Of a stretch of 64,000 nucleotides of DNA, positions 51,514-59,773 are shown one piece after another. Where the stretch lies: the NCBI GenBank assembly GCA_009379825.1, contig WHTA01000017.1, positions 1 through 64,000 on the forward strand. Reading direction: 5' to 3'. A program made the position numbers and the translations under genes. Source of the stretch: Streptosporangiales bacterium. GTDB lineage: Bacteria; Actinomycetota; Actinomycetes; Streptosporangiales; WHST01. Numbering within the stretch: position 1 is the first letter of the stretch; each line of letters starts with the position of its first letter. The notes under the pieces are model-generated. The model made no database searches. It was not told the DNA's origin and worked only from the letters and a program-made list of their open reading frames with translations.

Positions 51514-53880
51514 CTACGGCTGGGGGTGCCAGCGGGCGTGGTTGGTGGTCCGTTCGCCCTCGCGGATCAGTTCCAGGCGGGGCTTGGGGCCGTCGGCGCG
51601 GCCCGCCTGCGGCTTGCGCCTACCCGCCTGCCAGGGCAGCGGCCAGCGCACTCCTGGCCCGTCGTACTCCTGGTCGGCGGCGGCATGCAGAGTCCAGTTC
51701 GGGTCGTACAGGTGCACCCGGCCGAGCGCGCACAGGTCGGCGCGCCCGGCGAGAAGGATGGAGTTGACGTCGTCGTACGACGAGATCGCCCCGACGGCGA
51801 CCGTGGCGGTCCCCGTGCGGTTCCTTACGGCGTCGGAGAACGGCGTCTGGAACGACCGGCCGTACGCCGGCTGTTCCTCCGGCGTCACCTGCCCGGTCGA
51901 GACGTCGATCGCGTTCGCGCCAGCGTCGGCGAACGCCGACGCGATGAGCACCGCGTCGTCGACGTCGACCCCGCCCTCGACCCAGTCGGTGGCGGAGATG
52001 CGGACGGTGATCGGGCGGTCCTGCGGCCACACCTCGCGCATGGCAGCGAAGACCTCGAGCGGGAACCGCAGCCGGTTCTCCAGCGAGCCGCCGTACGCGT
52101 CGGTGCGCTCGTTGGTGACCGGCGAGATGAACGACGACAGCAGGTAACCGTGTGCGCAGTGCAGCTCGACCAGGTCGAAGCCGGCACGCTCGGCGCGGCG
52201 GGTCGCGGCCACGAACTGGTCCTTGATCTCGGCCAGCTCGCCGACCGTCAGCTCGCGTGGCACCTGGTTGACGCCCGGCTGGTACGGCAGCGGCGAAGGC
52301 GCGACGACCTCCCAGTTCCCGTCCGGCAGCGGGAGGTCGATGCCTTCCCACATCCGCCTGGTGGAGCCCTTGCGGCCGGAGTGACCGAGCTGCATGCCGA
52401 CCTTCGCCTGGGTGTGCGCGTGCACGAAGTCCGTGATCCTGCGGTACGCGGCGACGTGCTCGTCGTCGTACATGCCGCAGCAGGCCGGCGAGATCCTTCC
52501 CTCTCGGGAGACGCAGACCATCTCCGTCATCACCAGGCCCGCGCCGCCGAGCGCCTTACCCGTCAGGTGGGCGAAGTGGAAGTCGCTCGGCATGCCGTCG
52601 TCGGCCAGGTACATGTCCATCGCCGACACCACGATGCGGTTGGGCAGCTCCAGCTCGCGCAGCTTCATCGGCTGGAACATGGGCGGCCGCACGTCCCCGG
52701 GTGCCACGCCGCGGCGGCGTTCGTGGTCGGCGAACCAGTCGTCGACCCGCGCGACGAACTCCGGGTCGCGCACCCGCAGGTTGTCATACGTGACGCGCCG
52801 GCTGCGGGTCACGATGTTGAACGCGAACTGCATCGGCTCCTGGTCGACGTACTGGCCGATGTTCTCGAACCACTCCAGGCTGGCCTGTGCGGCGCGCTGG
52901 GTGGAGAGCACCACCGGCCGCCGTTCCTCCTCGTACGCGGTCAGCGCACTCTCCAGGTCCTTGTTCTCGTGCAGGCACGCGGCGAGCGCGAGACCGTCCT
53001 CCATCGCCAGCTTGGTGCCTGACCCGATGGAGAAGTGCGCGGTGTGCGCCGCGTCGCCGAGCAGCACGACGTTGTCGTGCCGCCAGCGCTCGTTGCGCAC
53101 GGTGGCGAAGCTGAGCCACTTGGAGTTGTTGGCCAGCACCTGGTAGCCGCCGAGCACGTCGGCGAAGAGCTCGCGCACCACGTCGATCGACGGCTGGTCC
53201 GACTCCCCCGGCTGCAGGTCGGTTGCGGCGATGCGGTCGAAGCCCGCCGCGTGCCACACGTCGTCGTGCATCTCCACGATGAACGTGCTGCCGTGCGCGT
53301 CGAACGGGTAGCCGTGGATCTGCATCACGCCGTACGGCGTCTCGCGGATGTAGAACTTGAACGCGTCGAACACCAGGTCGGTGCCGAGCCACATGTACCG
53401 GCAGTTGCGGACGTCGACCGTAGGCTGGAACGTGTCGGCGTACCGCTGCCTGGTCGGCGAGTTGACGCCGTCGCACGCGACGACCAGGTCGTGGCTGGCG
53501 GCCAGCTCCTCGACCGGCGGCGCGGGGGTGAGGAAGTGGACGGTCACGCCGAGCTCGCGGCAGCGCTCCTGCAGGATCTCCAGCAGGCGCTTGCGGCTGA
53601 TCGCCGCGAACCCGTGCCCACCGCTGGTGATGACCTCACCGCCGGCATGGATGTCGATGTCGTCCCAGCGCGCGAACTCCTTCTGCAACGCCGCGAACAC
53701 CGCCGGGTCGGCGTGCTCGATGCCGCCGAGCGTCTCGTCCGACAGCACTACGCCGAAGCCGAACGTGTCCTCGGCGGCGTTGCGCTCCCAGACCGTGATC
53801 TCGTGGCCGCGGTCGAGCTGCGCCGTGAGCGCGGCGAAGTAGAGCCCGCCGGGACCTCCCCCGATCACCGCGACCCGCAT
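51514..53880 (-). CDS. Bifunctional 2-aminobenzoyl-CoA (or salicylyl-CoA) monooxygenase/reductase
   Basis: 788 residues with two enzymes in one chain. Residues 1-375 are a class A flavin monooxygenase: IGGGPGGLYFA, CDGVNSPTRQ, VLLGDAAHTAHFSIGSGTKLAMEDGLALA. Residues about 400-770 are an old-yellow-enzyme barrel: FQPMKLRELELPNRIVVSAM, LGHSGRKGS, CAHGYLLSSFISPVTNERTDAYGGS. This fusion is known from aerobic anthranilate degradation (2-aminobenzoyl-CoA monooxygenase/reductase), where it hydroxylates and then reduces the ring to a non-aromatic CoA ester; close relatives act on salicylyl-CoA. The neighbouring ligase and kynureninase favour anthraniloyl-CoA. ATG 53880 follows AGGAGG. Confidence 0.88.
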   Translation of the reverse strand: MRVAVIGGGPGGLYFAALTAQLDRGHEITVWERNAAEDTFGFGVVLSDETLGGIEHADPAVFAALQKEFARWDDIDIHAGGEVITSGGHGFAAISRKRLLEILQERCRELGVTVHFLTPAPPVEELAASHDLVVACDGVNSPTRQRYADTFQPTVDVRNCRYMWLGTDLVFDAFKFYIRETPYGVMQIHGYPFDAHGSTFIVEMHDDVWHAAGFDRIAATDLQPGESDQPSIDVVRELFADVLGGYQVLANNSKWLSFATVRNERWRHDNVVLLGDAAHTAHFSIGSGTKLAMEDGLALAACLHENKDLESALTAYEEERRPVVLSTQRAAQASLEWFENIGQYVDQEPMQFAFNIVTRSRRVTYDNLRVRDPEFVARVDDWFADHERRRGVAPGDVRPPMFQPMKLRELELPNRIVVSAMDMYLADDGMPSDFHFAHLTGKALGGAGLVMTEMVCVSREGRISPACCGMYDDEHVAAYRRITDFVHAHTQAKVGMQLGHSGRKGSTRRMWEGIDLPLPDGNWEVVAPSPLPYQPGVNQVPRELTVGELAEIKDQFVAATRRAERAGFDLVELHCAHGYLLSSFISPVTNERTDAYGGSLENRLRFPLEVFAAMREVWPQDRPITVRISATDWVEGGVDVDDAVLIASAFADAGANAIDVSTGQVTPEEQPAYGRSFQTPFSDAVRNRTGTATVAVGAISSYDDVNSILLAGRADLCALGRVHLYDPNWTLHAAADQEYDGPGVRWPLPWQAGRRKPQAGRADGPKPRLELIREGERTTNHARWHPQP

Positions 53881-53912
53881 GGGCGCCTCCTGTCGCCACG
53901 ACACTTGCCGAG

Positions 53913-53940
53913 AGTATGTCGCACTAGCGACGACCGTCAA
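53913..53940 (-). promoter_or_regulatory. Promoter of the monooxygenase/reductase gene with palindrome in spacer
   Basis: On the minus strand TTGACG (53940-53935), 16 bp, CATACT (53918-53913). The spacer holds the palindrome GTCGCACTAGCGAC (53918-53931, plus strand), which may be a second operator. Confidence 0.55.
53928..53939. promoter_or_regulatory. Putative PaaX-like operator, site A
   Basis: CGACGACCGTCA, one of three copies of TGACGACMGTCA in region 3. It overlaps the -35 box of the leftward promoter and lies between the divergent monooxygenase and hydratase genes. Confidence 0.5.
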
Positions 53941-53996
53941 CAGAACGGTAGGCTCAGCCCGAGTGACATGCACTCTCGCCAAGGAGGTCGTCGACG

Positions 53997-54827
53997 ATGA
54001 GCCCGTTCCGCGGGTCCGCTCCGTTCACCGAGGAATGGCGGCACTTCAGGCTCGACGTGACGGACGCCGTCGCCACCGTCACGTTCGACCGGCCGGAGCG
54101 ACTCAACGCGCTGACCTTCGACACGTACGCGGACCTGCGCGACTTCCTCACCGAGGTGCCGCACCGCGACGACATCCGGGTGGTCGTGCTGCGCGGCGAG
54201 GGCCGTGCGTTCTGCTCCGGCGGCGACGTCGACGAGATCATCGGCGCGACGCTTGCGATGCGCCCGGACGAGCTGCTGGCGTTCACCCGGATGACCGGCG
54301 AGGTCGTACGGTGCCTGCGGGAGTGTCCGGTGCCCGTCATCAGCGCGGTGCACGGCACGGCGGCTGGCGCCGGCGCGGTGATCGCGCTGGCGAGCGACTT
54401 CCGGGTCGCTGCGCGCGCCGCGAAGTTCGCGTTCCTGTTCACGAAGGTAGGGCTTAGCGGCGGCGACATGGGCGCCGCGTACCTGCTGCCTCGCCTGGTG
54501 GGGCTTGGCCGCGCGACGCAGCTGCTGATGCTCGGCGACTCGCTGCCGGCCGAGGAGGCAGAGCGGTGGGGACTGGTGAGCCAACTCGTCGACGACGGGA
54601 CAGCGGTCGACGAGGCCGTGGCTACGCTCGCCGCGCGGCTGGCCGGCGGCCCCTGGCAGGCGTACGCGCAGACGAAGGCGCTGCTGTCGCGCGAGCAGGA
54701 CATGAGCCTGTCCGCTTCGCTCGAGCTCGAGGCCGTGACGCAGGCGCTGTTGATGAACGGTGCCGACTACCGCGAGTTCCACGCGGCGTTCACCGGCAAG
54801 CGCGACCCGAACTGGCAGGGACGTTGA
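53997..54827 (+). CDS. Enoyl-CoA hydratase family protein in the anthranilate cluster
   Basis: 276 residues, crotonase fold: VATVTFDRPERLNALTFDTY, LRGEGRAFCSGGDVDEIIG, AVHGTAAGAGAVIALASDFRVAA, then FLFTKVGLSGGDMGAAYLLPRLVG. It resembles the hydratase/ring-opening members found with benzoyl-CoA-type pathways. It probably hydrates or hydrolytically opens the reduced ring CoA ester made by the divergent monooxygenase/reductase. The stop overlaps the acyl-CoA dehydrogenase start (TGATG). ATG 53997 follows AAGGAGG. Confidence 0.88.
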   Translation: MSPFRGSAPFTEEWRHFRLDVTDAVATVTFDRPERLNALTFDTYADLRDFLTEVPHRDDIRVVVLRGEGRAFCSGGDVDEIIGATLAMRPDELLAFTRMTGEVVRCLRECPVPVISAVHGTAAGAGAVIALASDFRVAARAAKFAFLFTKVGLSGGDMGAAYLLPRLVGLGRATQLLMLGDSLPAEEAERWGLVSQLVDDGTAVDEAVATLAARLAGGPWQAYAQTKALLSREQDMSLSASLELEAVTQALLMNGADYREFHAAFTGKRDPNWQGR

Positions 54828-55963
54828 TGCCGTTCGACCTGACGCCGGAGCAGCACGAACTCGCCGCCTGGGTGCGCGCGGTCGCAGAAAGCACGCTGGC
54901 ACCGATCGCCGCACGTGGCCGCGACGGGCAGGTGAACAGGGAGCTGGTCCGCGCGATGGGCGACCTCGGCCTGCTGGCCCGGCTGTTCCCAGGCGTTGCG
55001 TACGGGACGCCGTCCGGACAGGCCGCCGCGGTCGACCTGTGCCTGCTGCGCGAGTCGCTCGCGTCGGTGAGCACGGAGGCCGAGACCGCGCTCGCCCTGC
55101 AGGGCCTCGGCACCTACCCGGTGCTCCAGGCCGGCAGCGCGGAGCTCGTACAGCAGTGGGTGCCTGCGGTCGCGCGTGGTGACGCCGTCGCCGCGTTCGC
55201 GCTGTCGGAGCCGGACGCCGGGTCCGACGCCGCCTCGCTGCACCTACAGGCCGTACCCGACGGCGCCGGCTGGCGGCTGCACGGCGAGAAGATCTGGATC
55301 TCCAACGCGCCCGAAGCCGACTTCTACACGGTGTTCGCGCGCACCACACCGGACGCGGGCGCGCGCGGCGTGAGCGCGTTCGTCGTACCCGCCGACCGCC
55401 CCGGCCTGGACGGCGAGCACCTGGACATGATCTCGCCGCACCCGATCGGCCGGCTCACCTTCGACGGTGTCGCCGTCGGCCGCGACGACCTGCTCGGCGA
55501 GCTCGACCGCGGCTTCCGGGTAGCGATGCGCACGCTCGACCTGTTCCGGCCGAGCGTCGGCGCGTTCGCCGTCGGCATGTACCGGGCCGCACTCGACGCC
55601 GCGGTGGCGCACGCCGGTTCCCGTGAGGCGTTCGGCGGCCCGCTGAAAGACCAGCAGACCGTGGCACACACCCTCGCCGAGATGGCCACCCGCACCGAAG
55701 CCGCACGCCTGCTGGTGTACCGCGCGGCCGCCGCGTACGACGCCGGCGAGGACCGGCTGGCCACCCACGCGGCGATGGCGAAGCTGTACGCCACGGAGAC
55801 CGCCCAGTACGTCGTGGACGCCGCCGTCCAGGTGCACGGCGCCCGGGCGCTGCGCCGTGGCCACCTGCTCGAGCACCTCTACCGCGAGGTGCGAGCGCCC
55901 CGCATCTACGAGGGCGCAACGGAGATCCAGCGTACGATCATCGCCCGCGACCTCTACCGCTGA
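54827..55963 (+). CDS. Acyl-CoA dehydrogenase in the anthranilate cluster
   Basis: 378 residues: FDLTPEQHELAAWVRAVAE, AAFALSEPDAGSDAASLHLQA, WRLHGEKIWISNAPEADFYTVFA, REAFGGPLKDQQTVAHTLAEMATR and IYEGATEIQRTIIARDL. All FAD- and CoA-binding parts are intact. It is coupled to the hydratase gene and convergent with the ligase. Expected role: alpha,beta-oxidation of a ring-derived acyl-CoA in the lower pathway; the exact substrate has not been shown for any such cluster to my knowledge. Confidence 0.9.
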   Translation: MPFDLTPEQHELAAWVRAVAESTLAPIAARGRDGQVNRELVRAMGDLGLLARLFPGVAYGTPSGQAAAVDLCLLRESLASVSTEAETALALQGLGTYPVLQAGSAELVQQWVPAVARGDAVAAFALSEPDAGSDAASLHLQAVPDGAGWRLHGEKIWISNAPEADFYTVFARTTPDAGARGVSAFVVPADRPGLDGEHLDMISPHPIGRLTFDGVAVGRDDLLGELDRGFRVAMRTLDLFRPSVGAFAVGMYRAALDAAVAHAGSREAFGGPLKDQQTVAHTLAEMATRTEAARLLVYRAAAAYDAGEDRLATHAAMAKLYATETAQYVVDAAVQVHGARALRRGHLLEHLYREVRAPRIYEGATEIQRTIIARDLYR

Positions 55964-55970
55964 AGCGGCG

Positions 55971-57590
55971 CTACCCCGCGGCGGGTTCCCGCAGGCGGAA
56001 GCGCTGCAGCTTGCCGGTCTCCGTACGGGGGAGGCTGTCCACGAACTCGATCGCGCGTGGGTACTTGTACGGGGCGATCTCCTGCTTGGCGAGGTCCTGC
56101 AGTTCCTTGACCATCGCCTCGCCGGCAGCCGCGCCCGCGCGGAGGACGACGAACGCCTTCACCAGCTGGCCGCGCTCCACGTCGGGCACGCCGACGACGG
56201 CGCACTCGGTGACGTCCGGGTGCGCGAGCAACGCTTCCTCCACCTCGGGTCCGGCGATGTTGTAGCCGGACGACACGATCATGTCGTCGCTGCGGGCCTG
56301 GTACCAGAAGTACCCGTCCTCGTCCTGTACGAAGGTGTCGCCGGTGATGTTCCAACCGTTCTCGACGTACACCGCCTGGCGCTCGTCGTTGAGGTACCGG
56401 CAGCCGGTGGGGCCCTGCACCGCCAGCCGGCCGACCGTGCCCGCCGGCACCGGCTTGCCGTCCGGGTCGACCACGACGGCCTGGTAGCCAGGCACCGGCA
56501 GGCCGGTCGATCCCGGCCGGATGTCGTCGTCGGCCGCCGAGATGAAGATGTGCAGCATCTCCGTGGCGCCGATGCCGTCGATGATCCGCACGCCCGTCGC
56601 GTCGTAGAACGCCTGCCAGGTGGTCGCCGGCAGGTGCTCGCCGGCGGACACGCACCTGCGCAACGTGGCCAGCCGCGCCAGCTCGCCGGACGCCAGCATC
56701 GCCCGGTACGCGGTGGGCGCGGTGAAGCACACCGTCACCTTCGACTCGGCGATGTGGTCGGCGAGCTGGTCGGGCGTCGCCCGCTCCACCAGCACCGTCG
56801 ACGCGCCGACCCGCAGCGGGAACACCACCAGGCCGCCGAGGCCGAAGGTGAAGGCCAGCGGCGGGGTGCCGATGAACACGTCGTCGGCGCGCGGCTCGAG
56901 CACGTGCTTGGAGAACGTGTCGGCGTTCACCAGCACGTCGCGGTGGAAGTGCATGGTGGCCTTGGGGCGTCCGGTCGTGCCCGAGGTGAACGCGAGCAGG
57001 GCGACGTCGTCGGCCGCCGTGTCGACCGGATCGAAGGTCCCGTCGTGCTGCCCGAGCCTGTTGGTGAGGTCGTCGGCGCCGTCGCCGCCGTACGCGACCA
57101 CGGGCGTCGCGCCGATGTCGGCAGCCCGCAGGCCGTCGAGGAACCGGCTGTCGCACAGCGCCAGCTCGAGGCGGGCGATCTCGTGGATGGCGCTCAGCTC
57201 CCGCGGCCGCAGCAGCGGCATCGTCGTCACCACGACCGCGCCCGCCTTGAGCACGCCGAACCAGCAGGCGACCAGCCACGGGTTGTTCGGCCCCCGCAAC
57301 AGCACCCGGTTCCCCGGCACGATGCCGCACTCGTCGACCAGCAGCCGGGCGATCCGGTTCGAGACGATGGCCAGCTCGCCGTAGCTCCACCATCGGTCAC
57401 CGGGCGCGGCGACGCACTGTCGCTGCGCACCGTGCTCGTCGATCGTGCGTTCCAGCAACTCGACCGCGCAGTTCAGCCGGTCCGGGTACTGCACGTCGGG
57501 TAGGTCGAAGAGGAACTCCGGCCAACTCTCCTGAGGCGGCAGGTTGTCCCGACAGAACGTGTCCAGGTGTGCCGAGGGCGTGAGCCGCAT
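55971..57590 (-). CDS. 2-aminobenzoate-CoA ligase-like (benzoate-CoA ligase family)
   Basis: 539 residues: an N-terminal motif LPDVQYPDRLNCAVELLE, the ATP loop FTSGTTGRPK near residue 189, PPLAFTFGLGGLVVFPL, GIGATEMLHIFIS (A5 region, of the benzoate/aminobenzoate-CoA ligase type), WNITGDTF, SSGYNIAGPEVEEAL and a final LPRTETGKLQRFRL with the catalytic lysine. The family activates benzoate, 2-aminobenzoate or 2-hydroxybenzoate to CoA esters. ATG 57590 follows AGGAGGGG and replaces a longer frame. Divergent from the PaaX-like regulator. Confidence 0.87.
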   Translation of the reverse strand: MRLTPSAHLDTFCRDNLPPQESWPEFLFDLPDVQYPDRLNCAVELLERTIDEHGAQRQCVAAPGDRWWSYGELAIVSNRIARLLVDECGIVPGNRVLLRGPNNPWLVACWFGVLKAGAVVVTTMPLLRPRELSAIHEIARLELALCDSRFLDGLRAADIGATPVVAYGGDGADDLTNRLGQHDGTFDPVDTAADDVALLAFTSGTTGRPKATMHFHRDVLVNADTFSKHVLEPRADDVFIGTPPLAFTFGLGGLVVFPLRVGASTVLVERATPDQLADHIAESKVTVCFTAPTAYRAMLASGELARLATLRRCVSAGEHLPATTWQAFYDATGVRIIDGIGATEMLHIFISAADDDIRPGSTGLPVPGYQAVVVDPDGKPVPAGTVGRLAVQGPTGCRYLNDERQAVYVENGWNITGDTFVQDEDGYFWYQARSDDMIVSSGYNIAGPEVEEALLAHPDVTECAVVGVPDVERGQLVKAFVVLRAGAAAGEAMVKELQDLAKQEIAPYKYPRAIEFVDSLPRTETGKLQRFRLREPAAG

Positions 57591-57622
57591 GAAGACCCCT
57601 CCTGCTTCGAGCCGCACCTCGT

Positions 57623-57650
57623 AGTATTCCTTTTTCGTGACGACAGTCAA
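57623..57650 (-). promoter_or_regulatory. Promoter of the CoA ligase gene
   Basis: On the minus strand TTGACT (57650-57645), 16 bp, AATACT (57628-57623), reading into the ligase gene. It is built like the monooxygenase promoter, with the same -35 overlap by the TGACGACMGTCA element. Confidence 0.55.
57638..57649. promoter_or_regulatory. Putative PaaX-like operator, site B
   Basis: TGACGACAGTCA, a palindrome with TGAC/GTCA arms, located between the divergent ligase and PaaX-like genes and overlapping the ligase -35. It is the best of the three copies. Confidence 0.55.
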
Positions 57651-57697
57651 GACACACGACATACCGATGACGTGGCGTACGCCGGCGGCCCGATATC

Positions 57698-58540
57698 GTG
57701 TTCGCCGTGACGGCCATCGATGACCTGCTGGAGACCCGCGCACTCCAGCCGCGGGCGCTCATCGTGACGATCTACGGCCTCTACGCCCGCGAGAAGGGCG
57801 GCTGGATCAGCATCGCGACCCTCATCCGGCTGCTGGCCGAGCTCGGCGTCGACGAGCCCGCCGTACGCTCGTCGATCTCCCGGCTGAAACGGCGCGAGAT
57901 TCTGGAAGCCCAGCGTCAGGACGGGCTGGCCGGCTACGGCCTCTCCGACCACGCCCGCGCGATCCTCGACGAGGGCGACCGCCGGATCTTCGAACGCACG
58001 AGGGCACGACTGGAGGACGGCTGGCTACTCGCGGTGTTCAGCGTGCCCGAGACGCAGCGACAGAAGCGCCATACCCTGCGGTCACGGCTCACCTGGCTCG
58101 GGTTCGGCACCGTAGGCGCGGGCGTCTGGATCGCGCCCGCACATCTCGACGAGGAGACCCGCGACGTCCTCGAGCGGTACGACCTGGCCCCGTACGTGAA
58201 CCTGTTCCGCGCCGACTACCTGGCGTTCGGCGACGTCCGCGAGCAGGTACGCCAGTGGTGGGACCTCGACCAGCTGCAGCTGCTGTACGACGACTTCCTC
58301 GCCGAGTACGCGGCGTTGCTGACCAAGTGGAAACGGCGCAGGTTCAAGGACCCGGCCGACGCGTTCGTCGACTACGTCAAGGCGCTCACCGTCTGGCGGC
58401 GGCTGCCGTTCCTCGACCCCGGCCTCGCACCCGAGGTGCTGCCGAGCAACTGGCACGGCACCCGCGCCGCGGATCTGTTCTTCGCGCTGCGCGCGCAGCT
58501 CGCCGAGCCGGCACACCGGTACGTCGACTCGCTGCGCTGA
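57698..58540 (+). CDS. PaaX-family transcriptional regulator
   Basis: 280 residues. The N-terminal winged helix reads ALIVTIYGLYAREKGGWISIATLIRLLAELGVDEPAVRSSISRLKRREIL (about 19-70); the middle PaaX domain has WLLAVFSVPETQRQKRHTLRSRLTWLGFGTVGAGVWIAP; the C-terminal domain has RRLPFLDPGLAPEVLPSNWHG, the hallmark end of PaaX proteins. PaaX represses phenylacetate genes and is released by the aryl-CoA intermediate. By position, this one should respond to anthraniloyl-CoA or a product. GTG 57698 (or 57707) is the start. Confidence 0.92.
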   Translation: MFAVTAIDDLLETRALQPRALIVTIYGLYAREKGGWISIATLIRLLAELGVDEPAVRSSISRLKRREILEAQRQDGLAGYGLSDHARAILDEGDRRIFERTRARLEDGWLLAVFSVPETQRQKRHTLRSRLTWLGFGTVGAGVWIAPAHLDEETRDVLERYDLAPYVNLFRADYLAFGDVREQVRQWWDLDQLQLLYDDFLAEYAALLTKWKRRRFKDPADAFVDYVKALTVWRRLPFLDPGLAPEVLPSNWHGTRAADLFFALRAQLAEPAHRYVDSLR

Positions 58541-58543
58541 CCT

Positions 58544-58936
58544 TCACAGCACGGCGAAGCCCTGCACCTCGACCATGGCCTCGACGTCCCACAGCCGGGT
58601 GACCCCGACCGCCGCCATGGCGGGGTAATCGCCACCCACCAGCCGGCGCCACACCCCACCGATCTCCTTACGGCGCGCGCGGTAGTCGTCGACGTCGACG
58701 ATGTACACGGTGAGGCTGGCGAGCTGGTCCGGCCGTCCGCCGGCCGCCCGCAACGCGATGATCAGGTTGCCGAGCGCCCGTTCGAACTGCGCGACCACGT
58801 CGTCGCCGACGATGACGCCGTTCTCGTCGAGCGCGGTCTGGCCGGCGAGGAACACCGTGCGCCCCTCCGCCACCACCGCGTGTGAGAAGCCCGTCGGCCG
58901 AGCCAGCTCACCCGGGTTGACCCGCTGCATGCTCAC
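58544..58936 (-). CDS. Rid-family (RidA/YjgF) protein
   Basis: 130 residues: PGELARPTGFSHAVVAEGRTVFLAGQTALDENGVIVG, a core QFERALGNLIIALRAAGGRPDQLASLTVYIVDV, and GDYPAMAAVGVTRLWDVEAMVEVQGFAVL. Rid proteins hydrolyse enamines/imines to ketone and ammonia. The Arg that defines deaminase-active RidA (PARSC) is replaced (PAMAAV), so this is another Rid subgroup and deamination is not assured. Placed here it could act on the 2-amino group of the ring-reduced product. GTG 58936 overlaps the SDR stop (GTGA); ATG 58930 is an alternative. Confidence 0.87.
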   Translation of the reverse strand: MSMQRVNPGELARPTGFSHAVVAEGRTVFLAGQTALDENGVIVGDDVVAQFERALGNLIIALRAAGGRPDQLASLTVYIVDVDDYRARRKEIGGVWRRLVGGDYPAMAAVGVTRLWDVEAMVEVQGFAVL

Positions 58937-59700
58937 GACTGCACCGCCCCACCATCGACGTCGACACCCTGACCGGTGACCGAAGGATTGTTCACACAGA
59001 ACCACACCGCGTCCGCGACCTCGTCGACGGTCACCAGCCGCCCTGTCGGTTGCTTGCGCTCGAGCACCGCGCGCGCCTCGTCGCGGCTGCGGCCGGTGCG
59101 GTCCGCGATGTTCGCTATGGTTTCCGCGGTCATCGGGGTGTCGACGTAGCCGGGACACACGGCGCTGACCGTCACCCCGGCGCGCGCGAGCTCGGCGGCG
59201 GCCGACCGCACCAGGCCGAGCACCCCGTGCTTGCTCGCGGTGTACGCAGCGACGTACGGCTCGCCCACCTTGGCCGCGACCGACGCCACCACCACGATCC
59301 TGCCGACGCCGCGTTCGACCATGCCAGGCACCACCTGCCGCATGCAGCGGAACGGCGCGGTGAGGTTGAGGTCGAGCATCCGTTGCCAGTCCTCGTCGCT
59401 GGTCTCCTGCACCTTTGCGGACATGCCGGCGCCGGCGTTGGCGACCAGGACGTCGACGCGACCCCACCGGTCCTCCACCGCGCCGAACACCTCGGCGACA
59501 CCGGCGGGATCTGTGATGTCCGCGGGCACCACAAGTGTCGGGCCCGCACAGGCGTCCGCCGTGGCCGCGAGGTCGGCGCGGTTGCGTGCGGTCAGACCGA
59601 CCCGGAAACCGGCCGCACTGAGGCGTCGCGCCACCGCGCGGCCGATGCCGCGACCGGCGCCGGTGACCACGGCCACCGCGTCCTCGGGTACGGATCGCAC
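58933..59700 (-). CDS. SDR-family oxidoreductase in the anthranilate cluster
   Basis: 255 residues: AVAVVTGAGRGIGRAVARRL near residue 8, VLVANAGAGMSA, the catalytic Ser in VVASVAAKVG, YTASK, and CPGYVDTPMTAETIANIADRTG with a terminal VTGQGVDVDGG. All catalytic residues are present. It resembles 3-hydroxyacyl-CoA or cyclic alcohol dehydrogenases, fitting oxidation or reduction of the alicyclic CoA intermediate. Starts at GTG 59700, is coupled to the Rid gene and divergent from the carboxyltransferase gene. Confidence 0.9.
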   Translation of the reverse strand: MRSVPEDAVAVVTGAGRGIGRAVARRLSAAGFRVGLTARNRADLAATADACAGPTLVVPADITDPAGVAEVFGAVEDRWGRVDVLVANAGAGMSAKVQETSDEDWQRMLDLNLTAPFRCMRQVVPGMVERGVGRIVVVASVAAKVGEPYVAAYTASKHGVLGLVRSAAAELARAGVTVSAVCPGYVDTPMTAETIANIADRTGRSRDEARAVLERKQPTGRLVTVDEVADAVWFCVNNPSVTGQGVDVDGGAVQS

Positions 59701-59734
59701 GGCCCCACCCCTCGCCTCCGATCAGCCGCGTTCA

Positions 59735-59746
59735 TGACGACCGTAA
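59735..59746. promoter_or_regulatory. Putative PaaX-like operator, site C
   Basis: TGACGACCGTAA, the third copy, with one mismatch in the right arm, in the 73-bp region between the divergent SDR and carboxyltransferase genes. The following CAGAA also matches the sequence after site A. Confidence 0.45.
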
Positions 59747-59773
59747 CAGAAGCACGAGATCTAGACTCGGAGC

